64,000 nt of DNA from Dipteronia dyeriana (taxonomy: Eukaryota; Streptophyta; Magnoliopsida; Sapindales; Sapindaceae): contig CM065299.1 of assembly GCA_032871835.1 (NCBI GenBank), forward strand, positions 1,302,001 to 1,366,000, read 5' to 3'. Shown in pieces: positions 1-15,701 of this stretch. A model generated the notes under the pieces. It ran no database searches. It was given only the letters and a program-made list of their open reading frames with translations, and was not told the origin of the DNA. Both the position numbers and the translations under genes were made by a program. How positions within the stretch are numbered: position 1 is the stretch's first letter; the number at the start of each line of letters is the position of its first letter.

Positions 1-1730
1 GGATTTTATAGTTTTTATTTATACTTATTTGTTTCTCATATAGATAAGTTTTTTTTTTCTTCTCATTCGTTATCATCAACCATTTGGGATTGTAATACTC
101 ATTTTTCTTTTATATATATTATATATTTTTTAATAAATAAAATATAGTTACTCATCCTTTCTAATGCATTTTAGAATATAAGTTTTATCATGTTTTTTTT
201 TGTTATGATACAATTTATTGTTAATTTGTTAATTATATAATATTTTTAATTTTTAAAATAATAAACAAACAACTATATTTGATATTTTTATATTTAGATT
301 TTTTTATATTTAAATATTTTTTTTATAATTGTACAAAAAATGATATTTAGATATTTTTATATTTAAATATTTAAATATAGCAAAACCGATATATATATAT
401 ATCGGTTTGGTTTGATATTGATCTTCAATCCAAACCAAATAAAAAATACGCACCCCTATTAAAAAGGGGTACAAAATTGAAGAAAAATACCTTTTTAAAA
501 AGAAAATGATTTAATTAATGATATTACATAACCAAATAAAAATTTATCAATAAACTAAAAATAGAATAATTAAAGTATATTAATAATTCCAATATTTAAT
601 TTAGTCAATTTTTTAAAAATAAAAACCCTTTTCTATTCAACCTTAATGGATTACGTTGATTCTCAAACCGTCAAGCTAAATTCATGCCATTAAAGCAATG
701 ATTGTTATTTAATTAATGATAATGTAAGGAGGCTTTGATGGTTCCCAAATTAATTGGTATTAAATTCTTCCATTTTCTTATACTATTTAATGTTTTCCCT
801 TAAAATTGAATGCCTCTCCAGATTAATCCAACTCAATTGTTTCAAATTTCTGAATTTTTTCTCTCTTCTTAATTGAATGTTTTGTCAATTTTAATTCAAT
901 TTAACCGTTTCAAATATGAGGGGATTATTTTTTCCTCTTTTAATTAATTTATATATTTTTTAAGTTGAAAATAGTTGAAAAGTTATTTTGCATCGTTTAA
1001 ATGTAAAAGATTTTAATCCTGTCCTGTAAAAGGTATGCTGACAAATGATAGAATTTGGTTGTGATATTAACAAGAGTGTAAAGTAATCAATTATAGGCCT
1101 CTTTTTGGGATTTCAATTTTTATTTATTTATTATTATTGTTTGAATTAGATGATAGTCTTTTATGCATTTTTATAATTTATACGGGAGAAAAGCTTTATT
1201 ATCACGTGATAAGACCGTCCTATAAAATTAAATAACATTATCGTTATATATATTAGAAACATAAACACCTTTTTATATATGGTTCAATTTCATTAAATCG
1301 GTCTCACCATGTGTCAATGAGACTTTCCCACGTTAATTTTTATATTTATATACAGCATGGATATATGAATAACATCTGAAAAATGATTGTTTAAGATGAG
1401 AGTTACAATTTATAAATGATGCTGCTACAAAGAATGATAGACCGATTAATCTTATATATTATATTATTAATGGGTCTCACTGGCTAGCTCATTGATTGCA
1501 TGCATTGTGTTAGCTAGTTCTGCTACATGATCATTTTCATAAATCATAATTCATAATGATTTGAATTAGTTAATTAATCTGAAAAGTTTGGTAACCATAA
1601 TTTACGGTACTAGATGCTTATGTATATGTAATCTATGTACCGAAAGATTTGAAACACGGGATAAAGAAAGCGTTGGACAGAATTCGAAATGATTTCAAAT
1701 GAAGAAGACCTCTTTCCCTATTATCCCTTA
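1..1730. other. AT-rich intergenic DNA, no gene seen
   Basis: No supported gene. The stretch is AT-rich with many short homopolymer runs. Around 380-460 there is a block with CGGTTTGG and CCAAACC motifs ending in CACCCCTA, which resembles the right end of an hAT-type element whose left end is not recognisable here. Around 1195-1320 are GGTCTCAC/GAGAC motifs that may be a small decayed inverted-repeat element. Neither is secure enough to call separately. Confidence 0.6.
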
Positions 1731-2408
1731 TAGGGATGGGTATGGTTCGATTTAGTTCGGTTTTGATCAAAACCATATTGAACCGACATATATTCAGTTT
1801 TTAAAAATGTGAATCGGTTTGAACCGTTTAAGCTTGAAAACCGAATTGAACCGAACACCTTTATCTCGGTTCGGTTCGATTCGGTTCAATTCGGTTTTGG
1901 GGCTAATGGGCTTTAAAGGTTTTTTAATATGTTTTTTAATTTTTTTAGGTTTTTAAGATGTATTTTTGGCATTTAGCCTTAAACTTTTTTAAGAAAGCAT
2001 AATATGTAAAAATTAATTTTAGCAAATACAATCCAATTTTGAATCCGAATCTAAAATTTCAATTATATTCGGTCTACATACTCAATCAAAATATAAAATC
2101 ATCATAATTTCTATAAATAGAAGTAAAAAAATGTAGTATATACATGTAGTCCAAAAATAAAACATCATCAACAAACAATCCATGATAAAATTGAACCTTA
2201 CAAAATAATTAATTAAGACAATTCGGCTTATTCGGTTCGGTTCGGTTTTGTATGTCAAAAACCGAAACCGAAACCGAACCGAATTCAATTCGGTTTTTAA
2301 ATTTGAAATCGGTTTGAACCAAATAGAAACTATGAACCGAACCAAACACCCTTTTTCGGTTCGGTTCGGTTCGGTTCAATTCGGTTTCGGTTTTTATGTC
2401 CACCCCTA
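1731..2408. mobile_element. Non-autonomous hAT-type element with 8-bp target duplication
   Basis: The left end reads TAGGGATGGGTATGG. The reverse complement of the right end reads TAGGGGTGGACATAAA. The shared TAGGGRTGG terminus is typical of plant hAT elements. The 8-bp sequence ATCCCTTA lies immediately outside both ends (1723-1730 and 2409-2416), the target-duplication length of the hAT superfamily. Inside are many CGGTT/AACCG pentamers in both orientations and an AT-rich centre. I see no transposase; the short open frames here are by-products of the pentamer repeats. Confidence 0.8.
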
Positions 2409-2477
2409 ATCCCTTATTTGATCACAATCCTCCCCATCGTAAATGCATTATTATATAATTAGGATTGTGGGCAGGAT

Positions 2478-2663
2478 CAGGGTCGTCTCCAGACATTTTG
2501 AGACCCCATCCATTCCATTCATTTAATGATTTTAATAAAAATTGGAGCCTTTTTAAATATATTGGATATAGATAAGCGAGACCCTAAAATAAGAAGAAAT
2601 TGATTTGGATATTTGGGGGCCCAACAAATAGATGGGTTTGATCCCATTATGGGCCGACCCTAG
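2478..2663. mobile_element. Possible small inverted-repeat element (MITE)
   Basis: The left end CAGGGTCGTCTCC and the reverse complement of the right end CTAGGGTCGGCCC share AGGGTCG and pair over most of about 12 bases. The interior is non-coding. I found no matching 8-bp flanking duplication, so this is a weak call. Confidence 0.3.
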
Positions 2664-2828
2664 GCATGACAGGAAATCAGAATTTAAGTTTTCTGTTGGA
2701 TCCAACCCAATTATCAGTACGAGATGTATTACCATATCTACAGCTTCAGGGATCAGAAATCCAACCCAGAAACCGGATGGTTAAAACCGAAAATTCAACT
2801 TCCATGCCAAGTAACCTTCGCTAATCCC

Positions 2829-3200
2829 ACACGTGCCAGCCAATCCAATGAGTCGTTACTCGTTACCCATTACGCCACGTGTCCAAAAGTCACGTGACTC
2901 GTGCTTAGTTAGCACTCCACTGCCTGTCTATTGCCTACACGTAGCAAGAAGCATCATTGTAATTATATCCAAGTAATTAAATTAACAGTCGGTTGAAACA
3001 ATAACTCTTATCCCCAAAATACCCCCACCTCGCCCTCCCAAAACGTAAAAAAAAAAAAAAAAACCCATTTATTTCTCTGGTCCATTTCGTAATTAAAGAG
3101 GCCCCTCCATGTCACTTATTTTTTGTTCGTACTATAAAACTATAAAATGGTGTTAGTGGCGTCTACTTTTATCGATTACATTTTGGACTTTCTTTTTTCA
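2829..3200 (+). promoter_or_regulatory. Upstream region of the acyl-CoA synthetase gene with three ACGT boxes
   Basis: Three ACGTG cores lie within 67 bp: ACACGTGCC at 2830-2838, the palindromic CACGTG inside GCCACGTGTC at 2875-2884, and CACGTG at 2891-2896. A CCAAT motif sits between the first two at about 2841. TATAAA motifs at 3133 and 3141 lie before the probable leader exon. ACGT-core pairs are bound by bZIP and bHLH factors (ABA or light responses). Actual use here is inference. Confidence 0.5.
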
Positions 3201-3870
3201 ACCCTGTTGATGTGATCAGATAGGAGAGACAGAAGTTTCTAGCTTTGCTTCATCTGAACAAAGGTAAAAGCTGAGATCTTTTTCTTGTTTATATTTGTTT
3301 TTGTTGATTTTTTTTTTCTGGGTGGATTCATATTTTTCTGGTGATCACTTACTATGATGTTTTTTTTTTATTATTATTGTTTTTAAGTTTTGGTGGTGGG
3401 TATTTGGTTTTGATTGTATTGGGTTCGTTTTAGATATAGATTTGTTGATATGTGTGTGTTGACTATATATTGAGCCTGTTGTTTGATGAAAATCTGATAA
3501 TGATGTGTTATTGCCATGGTTAATCATATTTTTTTTAATCAATTTAATGAGATTTTTTCCTCTCCTTTGAACTTCACTGGTTAAGTCTGACTGAAGTACT
3601 GTAGTACTGTTTGTAGATTGTTATAAGATCTTGATATTATTTGTTATGTGTTTTTGATTCTTTGGGATTGGATGGTGATGTAGTAATCTTCTTATACGTT
3701 TAATCTTGTTTTTATTTTTGTTCATCCATGTTGAGAGAGATTGGGTGCCATGTATGGATTGTAAGTCAAAGATTGGAATTTGATGCTAATTTTAACTGTC
3801 ATCTGTTTTAGGTCATTGTTTTGGTTTTTGCTGGAAAAGAACGGTGTACTAAACTAGACAAACGTTATCA

Positions 3871-8332
<4,462 letters not shown>

Positions 8333-9063
8333 AGGACGACGTAACAATTAATGTTTCTTCCTTGCCGCGTTATATTGTTCAGAAACTTATGGCTTGCTAC
8401 ACCAAGTTTCGGCTTAATTCCATCTAAACGGAGTTCTTCCAACACAAACCTGTTATTTTGTATATTAAAGTTGATGTTGGTTATTATGGTTGAAACTACT
8501 TGGGTTGAAACTACTTGGTCCTTGGTCCTTCTGGCAGGAGGAATTATGTCTATGTCCATGTTTTTGCCATAAATGGACATAAATAATTTTGTCGTAAATT
8601 ATTGGAGCAACATATTTATTACCTACCCTCTATAGAGATTTCTGTCATAAATGTTCCAGTTGGCTACTAACTCCTTAAATGACTGTTCTAATGTTCTTCA
8701 TAGCTTACAAAGTCTGGAATATAATAATGGTTGCCAGTCAATATATTCATGAATCTCTGGAATAAAAAAATATATGAGAAGTGGGTAGAAACAGTCAAAA
8801 TTTGAACCAGATTAATCTGTTCTCCCAATTGTTTTGAAAAGAACTTGGACAAAATTTTTAAGAATACATTCATGGAAAAAGAGTAAAAAGTTCAGAGATA
8901 CAAAGTAAGTGATGAAAAGTGATGAAAAAAGCTATGTGGAGATAAATTCAGCTTCACAGCATCTCAGATTGATGGTTAGGTATCTGTGTATGTACATGAA
9001 GAATAGGATGTTTAAGACTGCCCACTTGTTGATTGATATACAACAAAACAGAGAATTCAAAAC
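8333..9063. other. 3' untranslated region and convergent intergenic spacer
   Basis: This separates the 3' ends of two convergent genes. It is AT-rich, with AATAA-type polyadenylation motifs on both strands (for example near 8580 and 8762). No other gene is supported. Frames read on the + strand from 8909 overlap the last exon of the minus-strand gene and are its shadows. Confidence 0.6.
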
Positions 9064-11079
9064 TTATTTTTGCTTCGATGAAGCTTCACGGAGTGCAGGA
9101 ACTTCTGACAGTGATGGCCGTAACAACAGATACAAAGCAGGACCCAGTAATGGCACCACTGATACCGGAAGAAGCCAAGAACCTTTGTCATACCTGTAAG
9201 GTGATCAAGTACTCAAACGTTACTTGACAAAAACCTCTCCTTGGAGGACTTTTAAAGCCAAGCTTAAGAGGAGACTAAAGCATGCAAAAGTTTCGGAAAT
9301 CTCACCATTTTCGGGCAGTCATATCGTTATAAACCCAAAAAGGAGCAAATGTAGAGAGCAGAGTAAAATCTATGGACATGACATGAATCTACAATAAAGA
9401 CACATAAAACCCGAGGTAAGTTGGTGTCAAGTTCTGTGGAATTGTTAAATACCACCAACCATCAACAATATTGGGACTTAAATCTTAACAAAGTTAAGCA
9501 ACACTCACAAATTTGCTTTCCCTGAAGTACTGGAAGAATTCCTGCCAGACATCACCACCCGCTAAAGCTGCATAAACGATCAGCCCCAGTCCTGCGGCGA
9601 GTGATATCTGATATGCAATGGAGTTAGAGCTTGAATTTGCCACAAAAGATGATGAATTCAATCAGAGGCAGTCATGTTTTGAAGAACATTTGTAATGAAC
9701 TTTAAGTGAAAGTTAAAGATACTCCTTAAAGGTTTCAACAGTAGAAATCATCTAGTAGCTGATAACAAAAAAATCACTTACCCCAGCAGTTAATTTTGAT
9801 TCCAAGAAATTAAGAGGCCATCTACTCAGCTCAGTTTCTTCGACAGGAGGAGGTGGTGGATTCCAAAGAACAAAGTATGGTAGAAGAGCATATGCACCAC
9901 CAAAGCATGAGAGTATAAGGAATGGCCAGACAGGAATATTGCTCCTGGAGCTGCAAGCAGACACGGAAGACCATTAATTGAAACAAATCCTCAGTATGAT
10001 CCACTTAGAACAATGCAGAGAACCAAAACAGTTGCCTCCCTGATAATCAAACTGAACTTAAGTGTTTCACGAACAAGTGGATCGAGTAGTGATGGAGGTC
10101 AGTGGTTCATGGAATAATACAAAGAACAACGACAAGGAACCGAAAAATACCTTCTGCCTGTTGGAAGCAGTATCATGCTATAGACAAAAGGCCACAAACC
10201 CATGATATACCAGAGAGACACAAGAACTTCATTCATTTTGAAGCCATCATTTCCCTTCAAATTCAGAAGCTTTTTTAGAAAATACATGTCCCTGGACTGC
10301 AAGTTAAAGTCCACCCATTAATGAAGTGAAAAAAAAAATGATTCTACTCAAATAGTCATTTTGTCCAAAGATTGAAACTACTTCAAAGATATTATGCTAT
10401 AATATTTTGAATTCTCCATACGGATCTAACAATGAGCAAGTAATAGTGAAGATGGTAAAAACACATTCACTCAATCAGAATAATCTCCTATCTAGAATCC
10501 AATTTTGACATTTTTTTAGAGCCAAATACAGCATCACAGAAACCAGGCTTAGCTCTAGGAAACAGCAGTTCAGCCAAGAAAATCAATGATAGATACAACT
10601 AGAAACTAGTACAAATAACTGCAAGAAGCCCTTGAAAAGCACTTATCAACAAAAAAAAAACATGGGTCAATCAATACCGGGGTCTGGTTAGGAGTGAGAT
10701 TGAAAACATAGTAAATGAGCACACCCCACAACACAAAAAGCAAAATTGAGGTTGTCCAGTCCCTCTTCCCTTCTTGAACACCATCTCCACTCTCCAAAAC
10801 AGAAGACCCTTTGCCATCCAAACCCGGATTCTCTTCTTCTTCTTCCATGTTCTGATTTTTGTCTAAGGTGCTGTGACATTTTAGGACAAGAAACCTTGTG
10901 TTGTTGAGGTTGTGGGGTCTGACTAAAGATGAGAACTTCGAGGTTACTGTTGTGTTTGGAAGTGAAAAGTTGGTGCTTTTAAGGTTTTGGAGTTGAAGTG
11001 AAGAGGTTCTGGGTTTTGGGGTTCTTGTTGGAAGTGAATTGAAGAAATTGGAAGAGATGAGGTTGGTGTTGGCCAACAT
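9064..11079 (-). CDS. Predicted plastid multi-pass membrane protein of unknown function
   Basis: I do not recognise a characterised function. On the minus strand the exons are 11079-10678, 10296-10151, 9950-9782, 9607-9509, 9388-9306 and 9193-9064, all in phase, giving 342 aa. The first ~65 residues are rich in Ser/Thr/Asn and basic residues with almost no acid, like a chloroplast transit peptide. An acidic linker (EEEEE near residue 80) follows. There are about six hydrophobic segments, including the motifs WNPPPPP, FAPFWVYNDMT and LGPALYLLLRP. The small exon 9388-9306 and last exon 9193-9064 are confirmed by the phase-2 junction that makes one Trp. From memory the Arabidopsis counterpart may be At2g04360, described only as a transmembrane protein. 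The ATG lies 221 bp from the divergent SET-domain gene, so the two probably share a promoter. Confidence 0.85.
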
Positions 11080-11300
11080 GTTTTTTTTTTAAATGAAGGA
11101 TCTTCTTAATTTTTACATGTAACTGGTACTTGTAGTTTCTTACTAGGTTGCTCCACTTATACGACACCGTTTTGTTCCCTAAACTGCGTCGTTTGATAAC
11201 TGTTACCCAACCATATCTTCTCGTAGATTTCTCCCTTCTCTTCAGCTTCTAAACAGATAAGGTCTCTCTCTCTCTCTCGCTCTCTGTACAGACTACAGTC
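11080..11300. promoter_or_regulatory. Short divergent (bidirectional) promoter region
   Basis: Only 221 bp separate the two opposing ATG codons. The side next to the SET-domain gene has a CT-rich run at about 11262-11286, a common feature of plant 5' leaders. No clear TATA box is seen on either side. This suggests a TATA-less shared promoter, by inference. Confidence 0.5.
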
Positions 11301-14300
11301 ATGGTCGAAGCTTCTAGAATCTTCCACACGACACTGCTTCCTACATTTCCTCATCTCCACAACAACCACAAACCAGACTCTCACACTTTCTTGACAAATT
11401 TCCCGCGCAAAAGACATGGACCTTTTCAAGTGCTTCACTGTTCTGTCTCAACAGAAAACGACACGGCAACCAAAACGACGCCGACCCAGATGACGATTCC
11501 GTGGGGATGTGACATAGATTCACTGGAAAACGCTTCTGCCCTCCAGAGGTGGCTCTCTGACTCGGGCCTGCCGCCGCAAAAAATGGGCATAGAAAAAGTG
11601 GATGTTGGTGAGAGAGGTTTGGTTGCTTTGAAGAACATCAGGAAGGGTGAGAAGTTGCTCTTTGTGCCTCCCTCTCTCGTCATCACTTCAGACTCGGTAA
11701 TTCTTTTTGTTTTTTGTTCTGTGAATGATGGTTCGAACCAATTCATGAAAAAAGTTATCATCTTTTTGTTTGTTTGTTTGTGTTTCTATGAGGGCTTTTT
11801 GTTATGTTGTTTGTTTGGTTTTACTTGGTAATAATTTGTTTTGTGTGCGTCTGTGTGGTTGTTTTGATTCTTCTGTTTGTTTGATCTATGAATGATAGTT
11901 CAATCAGTCCATGGAAAGTTGTTGACTTGTAATAGTAGTTTTCTAGTTTTCTTCAATGCAAGTTATCTTGTATGAGGAATTTTGTTATGTTCTTTGTTTG
12001 ACTATATGAGGGTGATAATCGATTTTACACGCGTGTGTGGGTGTTTTGATTCTTCTGTTTGATCTATGAATGATAGTTCAATCAGTACATGGAATGTTGT
12101 TGACTTGTAGTAGTTCTCTAGTTTTCTCCAATGCAAGTTATCATCTATGAGGAATTTTGTTATGTTCTTTGGTTGACTATATGAGGCCATGAGGGTGATA
12201 ATCGATTTTGCACCCATGTGTAGGTGTGTGGATGTTTTGATTCTTCTGTTTGATCTATGAGTGATAGTTCAATCAGTAAATGAAAAGTTGTTGACTTGTA
12301 GTATTTCTCTATTTTTCTTCAATGATATTTATCATCTATGAGGAATTTTGTTATGTTCTTTGGTTGACTATATGAGGGTGATAATTGATTTTGCACGTGT
12401 GTGGGTGTGTGGATGTTGCTGTGAATTTGGATGATAGCAATGGGGATATCCGGAGGCTGGTGAAGTGCTGAAGCAGTATTCTGTTCCGGATTGGCCTTTG
12501 CTTGCAATCTATTTGATTAGTGAAGCAAGTCTCCAGAAATCTTCAAGATGGAGCAATTACATCTCAGCATTACCCCGACAGCCTTATTCACTTCTGTATT
12601 GGTAAGTTTCTGGACTTCACTGCTTGTTTCGCTGTGGTGAGGTTCTTTTAAGAGTTTAATTTTTTACTATGTAAAGGGTCTACTCTCAGTGTTTCCCCCT
12701 ACAGCCTCTCTATGTCATTTCAGGACACGTGCAGAACTAGATAGGTACCTTGAAGCTTCGCAGATTAGGGAGCGGGCGATTGAAAGGATTACCAACGTTA
12801 TTGGAACGTAAGACTTTGTTTTTGTACAGGCTTTCATTCTGATTTTGGTGAAAATCTTGTAGACTTGTAATATAGTAATGAACATTCGTTCCCCTGTACA
12901 GATACAATGATTTGAAATTCAGGATATTTTCCAAGTATCCTGACATATTCCCTGAAGAGGTACTTAGTCTATGTTGCTGACTGTTATTCTGTGAACTAGA
13001 GTTTGAAGCATATACCCTAATAAAATTTGGAGTTCTATAGATACTTATATGTACTGCTGCTGTTAATTTGTTATTATGCTTTTTTTTTTTTAATTTTGCA
13101 CCGTATATGGATTACAGGTATTCAATTTGGAAACGTTCAAATGGTCATTTGGTATTCTTTTCTCACGATTGGTAAGAAAACATTCATACTCGTTTGGTAT
13201 ATTCATTTCGTAGGAAAATGAAATGATGCTAGTTGCAAGTTTTATAGACATCTTCTAGTTATAATGCTCATATCTTTTTCTTTTTTGACCTATGGCTCAC
13301 ATCCTCTTCGTATTTTTGTTCATTTGAATAACAAGCCTTTTCTAAAATTGATTACTTTTCCTCAGGTTCGGTTGCCATCCATGGGTGGAAGGGTTGCATT
13401 GGTTCCCTGGGCAGATATGCTGAATCACAATTGTGAGGTATGAAGAATCGAAGATTAGTCTCTTTATAAGACATTCTTTCATTTAAACTATTTGCCGGCA
13501 AGAATATGTTTAATTTCTATTTATGTTACACTTGTATTTGACTGGCCCAGGTGGAGACATTTTTGGATTATGACAAATCCACAAAAGGAATTGTATTTAC
13601 TACTGATCGGCAGTATCAGCCAGGTGAGCAGGTAAACAATATTTAGTAATATCTCCATTAACAATTCTATATACATATTTTCTAGTAGGAATTATTGATG
13701 CTATATCTTTAATTACTTGATTAGTTTGAAATCTTCTTATAAAAGAAAATGTTGTCCTGGTCATTAGCTTCGACTTTAGTTTGTGTAAATATCAACTTCT
13801 TCAGTGCATTAAAAGGGATGCTTTTGGATTAGGAGGATCAACTTTAAGCAAGTTTGACTAATTTCTTACATCACCACATGCAGGTTTTCATATCGTATGG
13901 AAGGAAATCAAATGGAGAGCTATTGCTTTCTTATGGATTCGTTCCAAGGGAGGGCACCAACCCAAGTGATTCAGTAGAGTTGTCATTGTTACTTAAGAAA
14001 TCTGACAAATGTTACAAGGAAAAGTTAGATGCCCTGAGGATGCACGGATTGTCAGCGTGGGTATCTGATTTTATAAGTTTGATTTACATTTTCTTATTTA
14101 CAGATGATTGAGTGATCAAATTTTAATTTGATTCTTGAGAACATAAAGCATTCATATTCCAGTCATAACTTATGATACATGCTTCCTTTTTTGTGAGCAA
14201 GCGATAAACTTTACCTGATGAGCGGAACTATATAATTTCTTTGGGCAGATCTCAGTGTTTTCCGATACAAATCACTGGTTGGCCTTTAGAGTTAATGGCA

Positions 14301-15134
14301 TATGCGTATTTAGTGGTCAGTCCTCCAAGTATGAGAGGAAAGTTTGAAGAGGTTTGTCAATTTTAGCTAATAATTACAAAATATTGGTTTTTCATTATCG
14401 AATAAATATATCTTACAGATCTTTCCACCAGATGGCTGCTGCAGCCTCGAATAAAGCAAACGTCAAGAAGGACATGAAGTACCCTGAAATCGAGGAACAA
14501 GCATTACAATTCGTATTGGACAGTTGTGAATCAAGCATCTCCAAGTACTCTAAATTCCTACAGGTGACACGGCTTCTTTGTTAGAGACTTGTATCTATGA
14601 TTTGCTTTTGAAAAACCGTTGGTTGTTAATATACTATAGCTTGTTGTTTTGGGGGATTTGTAGACAAGTGGAACGATGGACTTGGATATAACATCACCGA
14701 AGCAACTCAACCGAAAAATGTTCTTGAAACAGTTAGCTGTGGACTTGTGTACTAGTGAGCGGAGAATATTGTTTCGTGCACAATATGTAAGGAAATCATC
14801 TCTTTTACTTCAGTTTATATCATTATTCATCTTATATCATGATAAGCGATCATCAATGATTCGATCAATAAATCTTACCACTGGAATATGAAATGTTGTC
14901 TATGTCAGGATACAGTTGTATATATGTAATATATCTGTGCTTCTCTTTAGTAGATCATTGTTGATATACATATGTACGTTTACTTTTGTGTTTGTGTTTG
15001 TGTATTTGAATGCCATGTTTAATGTTCAATGGTGGTTCTGGTTGTAGATACTGAGGAGGAGACTGAGGGACATGAGGAGTGGTGAATTGAAAGCTCTTAG
15101 AATCTTTGACAGCTTCAGAAATCTCTTCAAATGA
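11301..15134 (+). CDS. SET-domain protein methyltransferase, Rubisco LSMT-like, plastid-targeted
   Basis: It is a lysine methyltransferase of the family that includes Rubisco large-subunit/aldolase methyltransferase; the substrate of this subfamily is not settled. Exons are 11301-11696, 12438-12601, 12724-12807, 12902-12959, 13118-13171, 13366-13437, 13551-13631, 13884-14056, 14249-14351, 14432-14563, 14664-14786 and 15048-15134. All are in phase and give 508 aa. The N-terminus is basic and Ser/Thr-rich, like a transit peptide. The SET domain begins at GERGLVALKNIRKGE (about 103-117). The AdoMet pocket motif NHNCE is at 272-276 and the catalytic-type Tyr308 lies in FISYG. A C-terminal Rubisco-substrate-binding-like helical domain follows from about residue 345. 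The closest remembered relative is Arabidopsis At3g07670. The exon 8 donor GCGTGGGT is weak, but only the split after GC keeps the frame. Confidence 0.93.
11720..12415 (+). repeat. Intronic tandem repeat of ~180-190 bp, about four copies
   Basis: Within intron 1 of the SET-domain gene, the block starting TTTGATCTATGAATGATAG recurs at 11880, 12058 and 12249 (spacings 178 and 191 bp). A more diverged copy begins near 11720 (GAATGATGGTTCGAACCAAT). Each unit also contains GAGGAATTTTGTTATGTTC and a GT-rich tract. The units are non-coding. Confidence 0.85.
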
Positions 15135-15701
15135 CATGTTCTTGGTTTTGACATACAAGCTACAAGTTCAGTTCAAGAGCCTACAAGTTGCCTTGTTTAA
15201 ATGTTGTAATTTTTATTTTATTTTTACCAAAATAATGTTGTATTATTGTGATTTATGATGTGCTTAGAATGTGTACTAGATTATGAAAATTAAACTGCGT
15301 AATAATAAATTATAGCTTTCTTCTTTTTTAGTTAACTTTTTTTTTGTTGGAAAATGGAAGGCAATTTTAAGTGAAACAAAATAATAAGGTGGCTTTAGTG
15401 GTACATTACGGATTTACGGTCATTCATATTTCAGTACGGTAATATTTTAGTTATTCAATTTGACAATATTTCTTATTTGAGTGGTCCGAAGGTGGTATAT
15501 AAAATTAAAAGGGAATTTAATTTAAAGATATAAATTGTCAATATTTTCAATTAAATAAAAAAATAATACCGATAATATAATTATTTAAAATTAGAAAAAT
15601 TAAAAGAAGACCAGAAACAATTAATTTTAAATTAGGAAACAAATCTCGAACTTAAAAAATAATTGTAGTTTTCTAAAATAAAATAAAATAAAATAAAATA
15701 A
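15135..15701. other. Intergenic AT-rich spacer
   Basis: This holds the 3' end of the SET-domain gene and AT-rich DNA without a supported gene. It ends in an AAAAT microsatellite of about six units (15675-15703) that touches the left end of the fold-back element. Confidence 0.6.
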
